Positions 8,881 to 18,169 of a DNA stretch of 31,769 nucleotides are shown here, piece after piece (position 1 is the stretch's first letter; the number at the start of each line of letters is the position of its first letter). This stretch comes from Anaplasma platys (GTDB lineage Bacteria > Pseudomonadota > Alphaproteobacteria > Rickettsiales > Anaplasmataceae): contig NZ_CP046391.1 of NCBI RefSeq assembly GCF_012790675.1, positions 297,709 to 329,477 on the forward strand, in the 5' to 3' direction. The notes under the pieces were generated by a model. The model saw nothing but the letters and a program-made list of their open reading frames with translations, was not told the origin of the DNA and did not search any database. The position numbers and the translations under genes are program-made.

Positions 8881-10176
8881 GTGGCGTCACTAAGTCGGGT
8901 TGGTTTGCTCAAAAGGTTTGGTTTTACGCTGTTTGCTTTGGTGGTGTACAGGCTTGGTACGTACATTCCAATTCCCGGAATTAATCTTAGTGTTATAGAA
9001 GAGATAGTGTCCGGTCACACTGCTGGTGTGTTGGGAATATTCAATGTTTTTTCTGGTGGTGCACTGGGGCGGATGACAATATTTGCCCTTAATGTTATGC
9101 CTTACATAGTGGCATCTATAATGGTCCAGTTGCTAACTGCCGCGATTCCTGCGCTGAATGAGATGCGACAGGAAGGGGAAATTGGTAGGAATAAGATAAA
9201 TTCGTACACTAGGTATTTGGCGGTAGTCTTCTGTGTGATACAGGGGCTTATGGTTTTATTGGGACTCGAGCGTATGAATACACCCGATGTCACTGTGGTC
9301 ATGGATCCTGGTATGACTTTCAGAATTGTCGGTGTGAGTAGCATGCTGGCGGGTACTATGTTTTTGTTATGGCTTGGAGAGCGTATAAATCTCCGGGGGA
9401 TTGGTAATGGTATCTCGCTGATTATCTTCGTGGGCATTATATCGGAATTGCCCAGCTCCATTTCGTCTATCTTCTTGCTTGGTAAAAGGGGTGAGATCAC
9501 GGGATTCGCAGTGTTTGCCATGCTGCTGGCGTTTCTTGCGCTCTTTTTGCTTATTATCTTCTTTGAAAGGTCCTATAGGAGGGTTCTAGTACAGTATCCG
9601 AAGCGGCAGGTGGGGAGTAGGTTTTACAATAGTGACTCTAGCTATATGCCTTTGAAGATAAATATCTCCGGGGTAATACCGCCGATTTTTGCTAATGCAC
9701 TCATGTTATCTCTCATGACTTTGGCTAAGTTTAATTCTGGTGCTCCATGGGCGGATTTTATAGTGCAGTACTTTTCCGCGGATAGCATGTTGTACATAGC
9801 TATGTACATTGCGTTGATAGTGTTTTTCACCTTTTTCTATACCTCTTTAGTGTTCGATGCCAAAGAGACGTCGGAGATGTTGAAGAAAAACGGTGGCTTT
9901 ATTCCCGGGAAAAGGCCTGGGAACAGTACCAGGGAGTATTTTGAGGCTGTAATAAAAAGGCTAACAGTTATAGGGTCGCTGTATCTGGCGGTGGTGTGCG
10001 TTGTGCCTGAGATAATGCGTCACTATTACGCCATATCATTCACGCTTGGGGGTACGAGCTTTTTGATCATAGTTAACGTCATCAATGATACCTTTTCGCA
10101 GGTGCAGACGCAGATATACTCTGGAAGGTATAGCTCATTGATGAAAAAGTCTGAGCTGTGGAAAAAAGTGAAATGA
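8881..10176 (+). CDS. secY: Protein translocase subunit SecY
   Basis: SecY is the channel of the Sec translocon in the inner membrane; it works with SecE, SecG and SecA. The 431-residue protein has about ten hydrophobic segments, a plug-region motif YRLGTYIPIPGIN, FNVFSGGALGRMTIFALNVMPYI after helix 1, and the cytoplasmic loop with ERSYRRVLVQYPKRQVG. The C-terminal loop FIPGKRPGNSTREYFEAV is also typical. The frame is open from TTG 8845; GTG 8881 or GTG 8875 gives a family-like N-terminus, so the start is uncertain by a few codons. It overlaps adk by 4 bases. Confidence 0.95.
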   Translation: MASLSRVGLLKRFGFTLFALVVYRLGTYIPIPGINLSVIEEIVSGHTAGVLGIFNVFSGGALGRMTIFALNVMPYIVASIMVQLLTAAIPALNEMRQEGEIGRNKINSYTRYLAVVFCVIQGLMVLLGLERMNTPDVTVVMDPGMTFRIVGVSSMLAGTMFLLWLGERINLRGIGNGISLIIFVGIISELPSSISSIFLLGKRGEITGFAVFAMLLAFLALFLLIIFFERSYRRVLVQYPKRQVGSRFYNSDSSYMPLKINISGVIPPIFANALMLSLMTLAKFNSGAPWADFIVQYFSADSMLYIAMYIALIVFFTFFYTSLVFDAKETSEMLKKNGGFIPGKRPGNSTREYFEAVIKRLTVIGSLYLAVVCVVPEIMRHYYAISFTLGGTSFLIIVNVINDTFSQVQTQIYSGRYSSLMKKSELWKKVK

Positions 10177-10817
10177 ACTTGCTTATATTCGGGGCTCCGG
10201 GCTCGGGCAAAGGGACACAGGCACGCTTGCTTGTTGAGTCCATGCGCGGGGTGATTTCCGTCATTTCTCTTGGAGACTTATTGAGAGCCGAAGTAGCTTC
10301 GGATACGGAAGTGGGTAAAGAGATTGAGATGGTCATGCAAGCAGGAAAACTGGTAAGTGACCCGCTGGTTTGTGAGGTAATATTGCGCCAGTTAAGGAAA
10401 GTGAAAACTACAGGTTTTTTGCTTGATGGTTTTCCTAGAAATATGCCGCAAGCTAAATTTCTTACGGCAGCTCTCGAGTTGCTAGGTAAGGAGATAAGCG
10501 CTGTATTGAAGTTAGATGTGGATGCTAATGTGTTGGTGGATAGACTACTGGGACGCATGGTCTGTGTTGAGTGCGGTGTGGTGAGCAACGCCATGTTTAG
10601 TCAAGCAGAAGCTTGTGGTAAGTGTGGCAGTACTAGTTACAGCCGCAGAACTGATGATTCGGGGTCTGTTATCAGACAGAGGTTCTCCATCTATGAGGAG
10701 TTCGCGGTTGAGTTAGAGCAATATTACGGGGAAAAAGTTCTTGTAATAGATGGCAACAGGCCTGTGGATGAAGTTCATGCTGATATCAAGCATAGGGTTA
10801 ATTGTCTAAATAACTAG
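10173..10817 (+). CDS. adk: Adenylate kinase
   Basis: Adenylate kinase converts ATP + AMP to two ADP in the cytoplasm. The 214-residue length is standard. The P-loop GAPGSGKGT spans residues 7-15, LLDGFPRN is present, and the LID domain carries four cysteines at 131, 134, 148 and 151 (CxxC-x13-CxxC), so this is the zinc-binding, long-LID type. ATG 10173 overlaps the secY stop by 4 bases (ATGA), which indicates coupled translation. The secY-adk-rpsM order is standard for alphaproteobacteria. Confidence 0.96.
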   Translation: MNLLIFGAPGSGKGTQARLLVESMRGVISVISLGDLLRAEVASDTEVGKEIEMVMQAGKLVSDPLVCEVILRQLRKVKTTGFLLDGFPRNMPQAKFLTAALELLGKEISAVLKLDVDANVLVDRLLGRMVCVECGVVSNAMFSQAEACGKCGSTSYSRRTDDSGSVIRQRFSIYEEFAVELEQYYGEKVLVIDGNRPVDEVHADIKHRVNCLNN

Positions 10818-10846
10818 TTGACGCTGAGTGGTACATTTGCTATACA
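10818..10846 (+). promoter_or_regulatory. Probable sigma70 promoter for rpsM-rpsK-rpoA-rplQ
   Basis: TTGACG at 10818-10823 (five of six bases match TTGACA) and TATACA at 10841-10846 (four of six match TATAAT) are separated by exactly 17 bases. They start immediately after the adk stop, and transcription would begin near 10853, leaving a leader of about 30 bases before the rpsM GTG. The spacer length and position make it a good candidate for an internal promoter of the alpha block. A run of nine T at 10862-10870 would lie in the leader; I see no stable hairpin before it. Confidence 0.5.
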
Positions 10847-10884
10847 GGGGTTCCGTTGGTGTTTTTTTTTGTTAGGGGTTTTTG

Positions 10885-11256
10885 GTGGCGCGTATAGGTG
10901 GGGTTAATATCCCCGTAAACAAGCGTGTGGTGGTTGCCTTGACCTATATTTATGGTGTCGGTCCGTCCTTGGCTAATAGGATCTGTGAGGGCTGTAATAT
11001 AGACAAGAATATTAGGGTATCTGCCCTGGGTGATGATGATGTAGTTGGGATAAGGAATTTTATTCGTGCTAATTGCATCGTTGAGGCGGATCTCAGGAAA
11101 GAGGTGGCTATGAACATCAAGTATTTGATGGACATTGGTTGCTACAGGGGTTTGAGGCATAGGAAGAAACTTCCTGTGCGTGGGCAGAGGACTCACACCA
11201 ATGCTAGGACTCGTAAAGGTGGCACTAGATTGGCTGTTGCCGCTAAGAAGAGGTAA
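10885..11256 (+). CDS. rpsM: 30S ribosomal protein S13
   Basis: S13 contacts the P-site tRNA and bridges to the 50S subunit. The 123-residue product has [25 protein letters not shown] at the start (usual form ARIAGVNIP) and the basic C-terminal [14 protein letters not shown] motif. Both TTG 10882 and GTG 10885 are possible; GTG 10885 gives the normal N-terminus and has TTAGGGG upstream. It is the first gene of the alpha block, 67 bases after adk. Confidence 0.95.
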   Translation: MARIGGVNIPVNKRVVVALTYIYGVGPSLANRICEGCNIDKNIRVSALGDDDVVGIRNFIRANCIVEADLRKEVAMNIKYLMDIGCYRGLRHRKKLPVRGQRTHTNARTRKGGTRLAVAAKKR

Positions 11257-11265
11257 TGGGGTTTT

Positions 11266-11640
11266 ATGGCGGTAATTAAGAAGAAGAGAAGTGTCGTTGT
11301 TGGTAGGGTGCATATATGCGCTACCTATAACAACGTTATAGTGACTATAGCGGATCAGCAGGGTCATGTGCTCGTTACTACTTCCGCCGGGGCTTGTAAT
11401 TTTAGGGGGAGTAAGAAGGCTACCCCTTATGCTGCTCAGGAAACGGTTGCGAGGGCTGTGAAAGCTGTTGTTGAGCGTAATGGGATGAAGACGGTATCAG
11501 TTTGTATATCAGGTCCCGGTGCAGGTAGAGAGGCGGCCATCAGAGCTGTGCAGACCTGTAACCTCAGCGTCACGTCCATCAAGGATACCACAAAGCTTCC
11601 TCATAATGGGTGTAAGTTGCCGAAAAGGCGCAGGGTGTAG
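11266..11640 (+). CDS. rpsK: 30S ribosomal protein S11
   Basis: S11 lies in the platform of the small subunit near the 3' end of 16S rRNA. The 124-residue sequence shows [33 protein letters not shown] and the C-terminal [22 protein letters not shown] end, all hallmarks of S11. It starts with ATG 9 bases after rpsM and has TAATGGGG upstream. Confidence 0.96.
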   Translation: MAVIKKKRSVVVGRVHICATYNNVIVTIADQQGHVLVTTSAGACNFRGSKKATPYAAQETVARAVKAVVERNGMKTVSVCISGPGAGREAAIRAVQTCNLSVTSIKDTTKLPHNGCKLPKRRRV

Positions 11641-11659
11641 TTTAAAGTGAGAGAGATTT

Positions 11660-12754
11660 ATGGCGATTTCTAACAGCGATGGGGCCGGTGGTATGTGCTA
11701 TGGAGGCGGTGGACTCTCTATGGCGGATCATTGGAATAAGTTAACTCGGCCATCTTCTATAAAGGTTGTAGGAGGAAATGGCTCCAATGAGGCGGAATTG
11801 GTTGTTGAGCCCTTGGAAAGTGGGTTTGCTTTGACTCTAGGAAACGCTCTTAGACGTGTTATGATGTCTTCGCTGAGGGGGTTCGCTGTCTACGGAATTG
11901 AGGTGGAGGGTGCTTCTCACGAGCTCACGTCGCTCTCCGGGGTTAGGGAAGACGTTGCAGATTTGGTACTGAATCTCAGTATGCTCAGGGTAAAGCTGCT
12001 AAATTCCGGACATAAGGTATTGCGTCTGGTTGCTCGGGGCCCTGGTGAGATAACTGCCGCTGCTATAGGTGACTCGGCGGATTGTGTCATTTTGAACAAG
12101 GATTTGTACATATGTACTCTGGGTAAGGACGTAGATTTCAGCATGAAGATCTACGTAAACGGCGGCAAGGGATATGTGCCTGCTTCTGAGTACCGTGCTG
12201 CTTCGAGGTCTGGTGGCGCTTCTGATGTGGGGCCTGGGTTTATAGCTACGAATGCGCTTTACAGTCCTGTAAAGAAGGTAGCATTCAAGATAGAAAGCAG
12301 TAGGATAGGGCAGTTCACCGACTATGATAGGCTGATAATTTCTGTGGGTACTGATGGGTCTGTAACTCCGGATGAGGCCGTTGCAGTTGCTGCTAAGGTG
12401 TTGCAAGATCAGCTGCAGTCTTTCATTAGCTTTGACGAAATTGAGGAAACGAGAAAGAGTGTAGAAAAAGAGGATGGGGCTCTTCCTTATGATCATAATC
12501 TTCTGCGTAAGGTTGATGAGTTGGAGCTCTCGGTTCGTTCGCATAACTGTCTCAAGAATGATAATATAACCTATATAGGCGATTTGGTTCAGAGGACGGA
12601 GTCTGACATGCTGAGGACGCCCAACTTTGGTAGGAAGTCGTTGAATGAAATAAATGAGGTTCTGGCTAGTATGAATCTTCATCTTGGGATGAAGGTTCCG
12701 AACTGGCCGCCAGAATCTATCGAGAATCTAAGCAAGCAGTATAGCGAAGATTAA
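11660..12754 (+). CDS. rpoA: DNA-directed RNA polymerase subunit alpha
   Basis: The alpha subunit dimer nucleates RNA polymerase assembly, and its C-terminal domain contacts activators and UP elements. The N-terminal domain includes [18 protein letters not shown] and [13 protein letters not shown]. The C-terminal domain contains [14 protein letters not shown] and [27 protein letters not shown] sequence, so the UP-element binding surface appears intact. At 364 residues it is longer than the usual 330-340. Part of this is a glycine-rich 20-residue extension if ATG 11660 (behind GAGAGAG) is used. ATG 11720 would give a conventional start. Confidence 0.95.
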   Translation: MAISNSDGAGGMCYGGGGLSMADHWNKLTRPSSIKVVGGNGSNEAELVVEPLESGFALTLGNALRRVMMSSLRGFAVYGIEVEGASHELTSLSGVREDVADLVLNLSMLRVKLLNSGHKVLRLVARGPGEITAAAIGDSADCVILNKDLYICTLGKDVDFSMKIYVNGGKGYVPASEYRAASRSGGASDVGPGFIATNALYSPVKKVAFKIESSRIGQFTDYDRLIISVGTDGSVTPDEAVAVAAKVLQDQLQSFISFDEIEETRKSVEKEDGALPYDHNLLRKVDELELSVRSHNCLKNDNITYIGDLVQRTESDMLRTPNFGRKSLNEINEVLASMNLHLGMKVPNWPPESIENLSKQYSED

Positions 12755-12788
12755 TTGGGTTGGTAGTAAGTAAGCGCTGGGGATTGGC

Positions 12789-13184
12789 ATGAGACATGGT
12801 GTAAGTTACAGGAAGTTTTCGCGTCCAACGGCTCATAGGGTTGCTATGATGTCAAACCTGGCGATCTCTTTAATAAAGAGTGAGAGAATTGTAACCACTG
12901 TCGCTAAGGCGAAGGATCTCAGATCTGTGGTGGAGAGGCTTATTACTATTGCGAAAAGATATTCGCAGAAGGATCCTGTGTGTGGTAGGAGGCTGTTGAT
13001 CTCCAGGATAGGGGATCTGGGCGTAGCTAATAAGCTGTTGGGGGTTCTTGCAAAGCGTTACCAAAGCCGGAATGGTGGATACACGCGGGTGATAAAAAAC
13101 GGTTACCGCAAGGGTGACTGTGCTCCCGTGGCAATAATTGAGTTGGTTGATAAGGACAAAGGTCTCAAGGCCGTTGACGGCTAA
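12789..13184 (+). CDS. rplQ: 50S ribosomal protein L17
   Basis: L17 lies near the tunnel exit of the large subunit. The 131-residue product begins [20 protein letters not shown], the standard L17 start, and has [21 protein letters not shown] and the C-terminal [15 protein letters not shown] and IELVDKD segments. It starts with ATG 34 bases after rpoA and ends the alpha block. pheT follows after 16 bases, so the two are probably co-transcribed. Confidence 0.95.
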   Translation: MRHGVSYRKFSRPTAHRVAMMSNLAISLIKSERIVTTVAKAKDLRSVVERLITIAKRYSQKDPVCGRRLLISRIGDLGVANKLLGVLAKRYQSRNGGYTRVIKNGYRKGDCAPVAIIELVDKDKGLKAVDG

Positions 13185-13200
13185 TAATCTGAGGTGATAT

Positions 13201-15582
13201 GTGAAGTTCACGTATTCTTGGTTATTGGATTATCTGGACACTGATTGGGTGGCTCCCAACGTAGTTGACAAGCTTTCCGCTATTGGAATAGAAGCGGCGC
13301 TAATTGATTGTGGGACGGGTTTTAATGGGCTGGTTGTTGCTGAAGTGCTTGAGGTAGGCCGGCATCCTGATGCGTCTAAGCTAAGTATCTGTAAAGTTTC
13401 GAATGGTTCTGAACATCTGCAAGTAGTTTGTGGCGCGCCTAACGTCCGTGTTGGAATGCTTACGGTGTTGGCGTGTATAGGTTCTCGTGTTCCCATCAGC
13501 GGTATGCTAGTGCAAAAGGTGCTCCTTAGGGGAGTTGAGAGCTTTGGTATGCTATGCTCACTTGATGAACTTGGCGTCGGAGCGGAAGGCGAAGGTATCG
13601 CTGATTTGTCCCCAGAGCAATACAAAGTTGGAGAGAGGTTTTTCCCTGCTGACCCGATTATTGAGGTAAGTGTTACGCCCAATCGGGGTGATTGTTTGGG
13701 AATTTATGCAATTGCTCGCGAGCTTGCTGCAGCAGGTGTAGGGAAATTGAAAGATTTTCCTCATTATGCGGTGTGCGAGAGTTTCGTACCTTCGCCTATG
13801 GCTTTGGAAGTCCGCTCAGGAAGCGTTTTTACGGGCCGTTGTATAAAATCCGTGGATAATACCAAACACGCTCCCAGGTGGATGCGGGATAGGTTGATGG
13901 CTGCAGGGGTTCACTCTATATCTTGTGTGGTCGATATAATTAACTATGTAATGCTTGTTTTAAACAGGCCGATGCACGTGTATGACTTGGATAAAATCCG
14001 CGGTGATGGCCTTGTTGTAGAGCAAGCTACAGAGGGATCGAGGTTTATTGCTCTTAATAGGAAGGAGTATGATCTTTCAGCTGGCGATTTGATAGTGCGA
14101 GATCTTGAGGGTACTGTACTTTGTTTGGCGGGGATTATGGGTTCCGAACACACAGGGTGTTCGCGTGGAACAAAAAACATTTTCCTAGAATCGGCATGGT
14201 ACGATCCCGTTGATATCGCTTTGTCTTCCAGAAGGCTTAAGTTGTCTACTGATGCCAGTTATAGATTTTCAAGGTACGTAGATCCGAGATCCATAGAGCG
14301 TGGTCTTGACTATGTAACGCATCTGATTGTGGAATGCTGTGGTGGGGAAGTCTATGCTCCTGTAATGGCGGGAAACAAGTCTCAGGGTGTTTCGCAGGTG
14401 GATTTTGATCCAGGTGATGTTGGCAAAGTTTGCAATGTGCATATGGAAAGTGCCCAGATGCTGGGGATCCTGGAAAGGCTGGGGTTTTCTGTTAGTGTGA
14501 AGAGCGAAAAATTCTGGAAGGTTTGTATTCCTACCTGGCGCTCTGATATATGCCGTTCTCAGGACCTAGTAGAGGAGGTTGTGAGAATATATGGCTATGA
14601 TGAGATACAAGAACAGGAATTTGACACTAAGAGCGCTTCGTTAACTATCGAGGGCGGGCCATCGTTTGATGACTCTTTTGCTAACAGACTCAGAGCGCTT
14701 ATGATCTCTTCGGGGCTAACGGAAGTGGTTACCTGGTCGTTTTTAAGCGGTAGCGTGGTGGAGAAGTTGGGTTTTAGTGTTGATCATCTGTATATAGATA
14801 ATCCGATAAGTAGCCAGTTTGACGTCATGCGTCCTACTGTCCTGACAAATCTCTTGCAAGTTGTCGCTAATAACCAGGCTTGTGGTGCCGAGACGGTGGC
14901 AATTTTCGAGCTGGGGGACATATATCTAGATCTAAATATAAGCGAACCAGTGATATGTGGAGTGCGCTCTGGAGGGAATATTGCTAGAAATCCGCATGAG
15001 CCCGTTAGGAAGTTTGACTTTTTCGATGTGAAGTTTGATGTAGAGTGCGTGTTTTCTCAATATGGAATCGAAGCTGGTCATTTGGAATTTCGTGAGGAAA
15101 CATCAAAGAACTACCTGCATCCTGCAAGGTCTGCGTGCATATATCATGAAGGTGTCTTGTGTGGCTACGTAGGGGAGTTGCATCCCGATTTTCTTGAGTT
15201 TTTCGAGCTTAAAAATTCTGTGGCGTGTTTTGAAGTGTTTTTGTCCAGGATTACTCCGGTAAACAGGCAGGATAATCGTATTTTTGTTGTTAATAGATAT
15301 CAGCCAGTTCGCAGGGATTTTGCATTCATTCTCGATGGAAATGTCAAATCTGGTTCACTGGTTACAGTCATCAAAGCGGTTGATTTTGTGGAGGATGTTG
15401 CAATTTTTGACGTATATAAAGGAGAAAACATTGCGGCAGGAAAGGTGTCAATGGCGGTGGCAGTGTTAATAACATCTATGGTTGCTACTATGACCGAAGT
15501 CGAGATCAAAAAAGTCACAGATTCTATAATAAGTGTTGTAGAAAAAGAGTTAGGGGGGCAACTTCGACTGGAGACCAATTAA
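13201..15582 (+). CDS. pheT: Phenylalanine-tRNA ligase beta subunit
   Basis: PheT pairs with PheS to charge tRNA(Phe) and carries the editing site. The 793-residue protein has the bacterial full length. It has the N-terminal KFTYSWLLDYL segment, an EMAP-type tRNA-binding domain at about residues 40-150 (VVCGAPNVRVG), the B3/B4 editing domain at about 200-380 (VVDIINYVML, HVYDLDK), the B5 domain at about 390-470, and the FDX-ACB anticodon-binding domain at the C-terminus (YQPVRRDFAFI). The start is GTG 13201 with GAGGTGATAT upstream. pheS is not in the window, so the two subunit genes are separated here. Confidence 0.96.
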   Translation: MKFTYSWLLDYLDTDWVAPNVVDKLSAIGIEAALIDCGTGFNGLVVAEVLEVGRHPDASKLSICKVSNGSEHLQVVCGAPNVRVGMLTVLACIGSRVPISGMLVQKVLLRGVESFGMLCSLDELGVGAEGEGIADLSPEQYKVGERFFPADPIIEVSVTPNRGDCLGIYAIARELAAAGVGKLKDFPHYAVCESFVPSPMALEVRSGSVFTGRCIKSVDNTKHAPRWMRDRLMAAGVHSISCVVDIINYVMLVLNRPMHVYDLDKIRGDGLVVEQATEGSRFIALNRKEYDLSAGDLIVRDLEGTVLCLAGIMGSEHTGCSRGTKNIFLESAWYDPVDIALSSRRLKLSTDASYRFSRYVDPRSIERGLDYVTHLIVECCGGEVYAPVMAGNKSQGVSQVDFDPGDVGKVCNVHMESAQMLGILERLGFSVSVKSEKFWKVCIPTWRSDICRSQDLVEEVVRIYGYDEIQEQEFDTKSASLTIEGGPSFDDSFANRLRALMISSGLTEVVTWSFLSGSVVEKLGFSVDHLYIDNPISSQFDVMRPTVLTNLLQVVANNQACGAETVAIFELGDIYLDLNISEPVICGVRSGGNIARNPHEPVRKFDFFDVKFDVECVFSQYGIEAGHLEFREETSKNYLHPARSACIYHEGVLCGYVGELHPDFLEFFELKNSVACFEVFLSRITPVNRQDNRIFVVNRYQPVRRDFAFILDGNVKSGSLVTVIKAVDFVEDVAIFDVYKGENIAAGKVSMAVAVLITSMVATMTEVEIKKVTDSIISVVEKELGGQLRLETN

Positions 15583-15753
15583 TCGCAAATTGGAGTATTC
15601 TTGATCTGAGCAGTAGTGGCTTCTTTTGAAGTCATGTCGTGCGATAGTGCTTTGGCGGGTAGGGTGCCAGTAGTAAGTTTGTAGTGATTTTTATTTTAAA
15701 GATTCCAATTTTAAAATTAACCCTTATAAGTAAGCAAACTTTCATAGGAAAGC

Positions 15754-17808
15754 ATGCTCAATTTTGGGTTGTATGCTGTCGCATGCATGGTGTTCCTTTT
15801 AAATTCAACGGTTAATAGAGCGAGGTTTGTTGTTCTCTGGATGCCTGTTTTTCAGGCTGTGGGAATCGTTGTGTACTTTTCTTTAGAACGTGAGCCTACA
15901 ATTTTGTTGCTTGGGACGTTGATAATCTTAAACTTCACACTGTTGATAGCCGCAGTAGCCTATAGAATACCACTATTGTTGGTAATTGTGTTGGTAATGG
16001 TGGGGTTTGGTGGTGCTTATATCAAAACCTTGTTATGCCATCCTAGAAGTTTTTGTGTGCAACGAAAAACGTATGCTAAGAGCCTACTTGGGGCAGTTAG
16101 GGCGATCGATCATAAACCGCAATATGTGCAGATGTTTATTTGTGAAATTGATTGTGGAAAATCTGAAAAATATTGCGCTAGGGTTTCTGTTAGAACTGCC
16201 ATAGACCCCCTGATAGAAGTTGGTGACCGTGTAGTGTTTTCTGCAGTGCTTCATCCGCCGGGCCCTCCGGATTCGGCGAATGGTTTTGATTTTGCTCGAT
16301 ACGCATATTTTAAAGGCATTGCAGCCACTGGATTTGCTGTGTCAGAGGTGCAGCTATATGCAAAATCCGAAAGAGTAAAGCTTCATGACTGGATTGAGAG
16401 GATACGTACCAGAGGCTACGAAAGGTTTTTGCTCTACCTGAGCGAGGATTGTGCTGAAATGCTTGCTGCCCTACTCATAGGCAAAAGATCGGGTTTAAGA
16501 GCAGAAGTTTTGACTAACATGAGAAACTCAGGTTTAGCACACCTTTTAGCAATTTCGGGGCTCCACTTATCTTTTGTTGCTGGAATTACGTTTTTGTTTT
16601 TTAGATGCTTGGTTGCATTTACTGAGAGAATTTCATTGAATTATGACGCAAAGAAATTATGTGCCGTAGCTGCGATAGTATTGAGCTTTTTTTATCTACT
16701 TGTTGCAGGTATGCCAATTTCCGCGAGGCGTGCCTTCGTAATGGTATTTATGGCATTTTGTGGCATTATGATCAATAGGCGACACGCTGCACTGGCATCA
16801 GTGTCGGTAGCGGCGTTCGTTATGTTGCTATTTTCACCTGAGGCTGTTTTTTCACCCAGCTTTCAGATGTCATTTGCTGCTGTTTTAGCACTGATCACTA
16901 CAGGGGGACTGTTGGCTTCTGTAACATTTCCTGCAGGTAGTGTTGCACAATACGTGGCCAAGACAGTAATAAGTTCGTGTATAGCTACTATAGCGACTGC
17001 GCCGTACGTTATATATCACTTTCATTATTTCTCTATTGTTGGAGTTTTAGCGAATATAATTGCGGTTCCCATAACAACATTTGTGGTTATGCCGCTAGGT
17101 ATTGTCTATCAGATAATCATGTCAACATCGCTGCGTGTTCCCATTTCATACTTGTTAGAGCATGCAGTTGGAGTGGTGTTAGGTGTTGCAAAATTGTGTG
17201 CGCGCTCTGAGTGGGCCATTACAAACTTTAGTGCCATTCCTGGCGGTGCAGTTTTGCTTATATCTTGTGGCATGATCGTAGCATGTTGTGCGCGCGGCGC
17301 AGGGTCAATTTCTGGTGTTGCTGTGGGAGCTTTAGGTGCGGTGTGGGCGGCGCTGTATAACACCCCAGATATCATTTTGGACCAAAAGTCTGTAGTGGTG
17401 AAAGATATAGATTCACAGCTTTATTTTTGCACTTTAAATGGTAGTGGTCGCGGTCGTAGGTATACTAAGTGGGCTAGCGACAACAAACAACGGGCCATAT
17501 ACAAGCATATTTATACTGGAAAAGAAGGAAGGTTACGGTGCTTCACTTCGGGCTGTATCTACTTGGGTAGGGTAATAATATCACAGCATGCAGACTTTTT
17601 GATAAGTCACTGCAATGGGGCTGAGTTGATTATATATAATGGGTTTGATTTATATCCTGCGGTGTGTGCAGGGGTTAGACACATTACTTTAAGTGATATA
17701 TATAACTACGGTGTGCATTACGTGTGGTTACGGCGGCACTCTATTTTGGTTGAGAGATCTGTAACCCAAAGATTATGGCACAAGAACTCCATGGGATATT
17801 TGAGGTAA
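15754..17808 (+). CDS. comEC: ComEC/Rec2-family membrane channel protein
   Basis: ComEC family proteins form the inner-membrane channel for single-stranded DNA uptake. The 684-residue protein has several N-terminal hydrophobic segments, a soluble N-terminal region (about 90-215), and the core Competence domain with the diagnostic NSGLAHLLAISGLHLSF around residues 262-275, then many transmembrane helices to about residue 540. The last 140 residues show no HxHxDH motif, so the metallo-beta-lactamase-like nuclease domain of longer ComEC proteins is absent or degenerate. ATG 15754 has ATAGGAAAGC upstream. Function in natural transformation of this organism is not shown; no other competence gene is in the window. 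Confidence 0.85.
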   Translation: MLNFGLYAVACMVFLLNSTVNRARFVVLWMPVFQAVGIVVYFSLEREPTILLLGTLIILNFTLLIAAVAYRIPLLLVIVLVMVGFGGAYIKTLLCHPRSFCVQRKTYAKSLLGAVRAIDHKPQYVQMFICEIDCGKSEKYCARVSVRTAIDPLIEVGDRVVFSAVLHPPGPPDSANGFDFARYAYFKGIAATGFAVSEVQLYAKSERVKLHDWIERIRTRGYERFLLYLSEDCAEMLAALLIGKRSGLRAEVLTNMRNSGLAHLLAISGLHLSFVAGITFLFFRCLVAFTERISLNYDAKKLCAVAAIVLSFFYLLVAGMPISARRAFVMVFMAFCGIMINRRHAALASVSVAAFVMLLFSPEAVFSPSFQMSFAAVLALITTGGLLASVTFPAGSVAQYVAKTVISSCIATIATAPYVIYHFHYFSIVGVLANIIAVPITTFVVMPLGIVYQIIMSTSLRVPISYLLEHAVGVVLGVAKLCARSEWAITNFSAIPGGAVLLISCGMIVACCARGAGSISGVAVGALGAVWAALYNTPDIILDQKSVVVKDIDSQLYFCTLNGSGRGRRYTKWASDNKQRAIYKHIYTGKEGRLRCFTSGCIYLGRVIISQHADFLISHCNGAELIIYNGFDLYPAVCAGVRHITLSDIYNYGVHYVWLRRHSILVERSVTQRLWHKNSMGYLR

Positions 17809-18169
17809 GTTCATGAAAATAGACGGATGTAAGCGCAATGCGTGAACGACATGTCCTATATCCTGGTTAGTGGAAGTGCGGAAGCCTGTTGTGATGCCAC
17901 ATGGTAAAGTTAGCAGTTGTTTCGCGCTGGCGCTTTGTAGCTAGGCGTCTGCGATGGCGAATTAGAGCCGTTTTCAAAGCGAAATTCAGTTTTAAGCTCG
18001 TTTACCCTAAGCAAGAGTAGACGTGAGCATTCATGGGTATTTTTTATCGTACATGTACACGCTGGATGGCTCGGCATTGTGTGATTTACAATTCATGGAT
18101 GCAGCATAGCATTTTTTCTTTGTCTTTTAAGTAGAGCTTTCATTTGTGTGCTAATTTTGTTTAGCGGAG
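17809..18169. other. Convergent intergenic gap, no gene recognised
   Basis: This 361-base gap lies between the 3' ends of comEC (+) and the AGCS symporter (-). I see no recognisable protein, tRNA or other RNA. Small palindromes are present, such as GCGC-TG-GCGC at 17924-17933 and GTACATGTAC near 18050, but neither is followed by a convincing run of T. Transcription terminators for both genes are expected here by position, but none is clear. Confidence 0.5.

Noticed and set aside
10847..10884. Intrinsic terminator at the nine-T run before rpsM
   Set aside because: The bases before the T run do not form a stem longer than about three pairs, and the run lies downstream of the predicted promoter, so a terminator is not supported.
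11999..12682. 227-codon open frame on the minus strand inside rpoA
   Set aside because: It lies fully antisense to rpoA. The product has no recognisable motif and no upstream ribosome-binding site, so it is treated as a compositional artefact.
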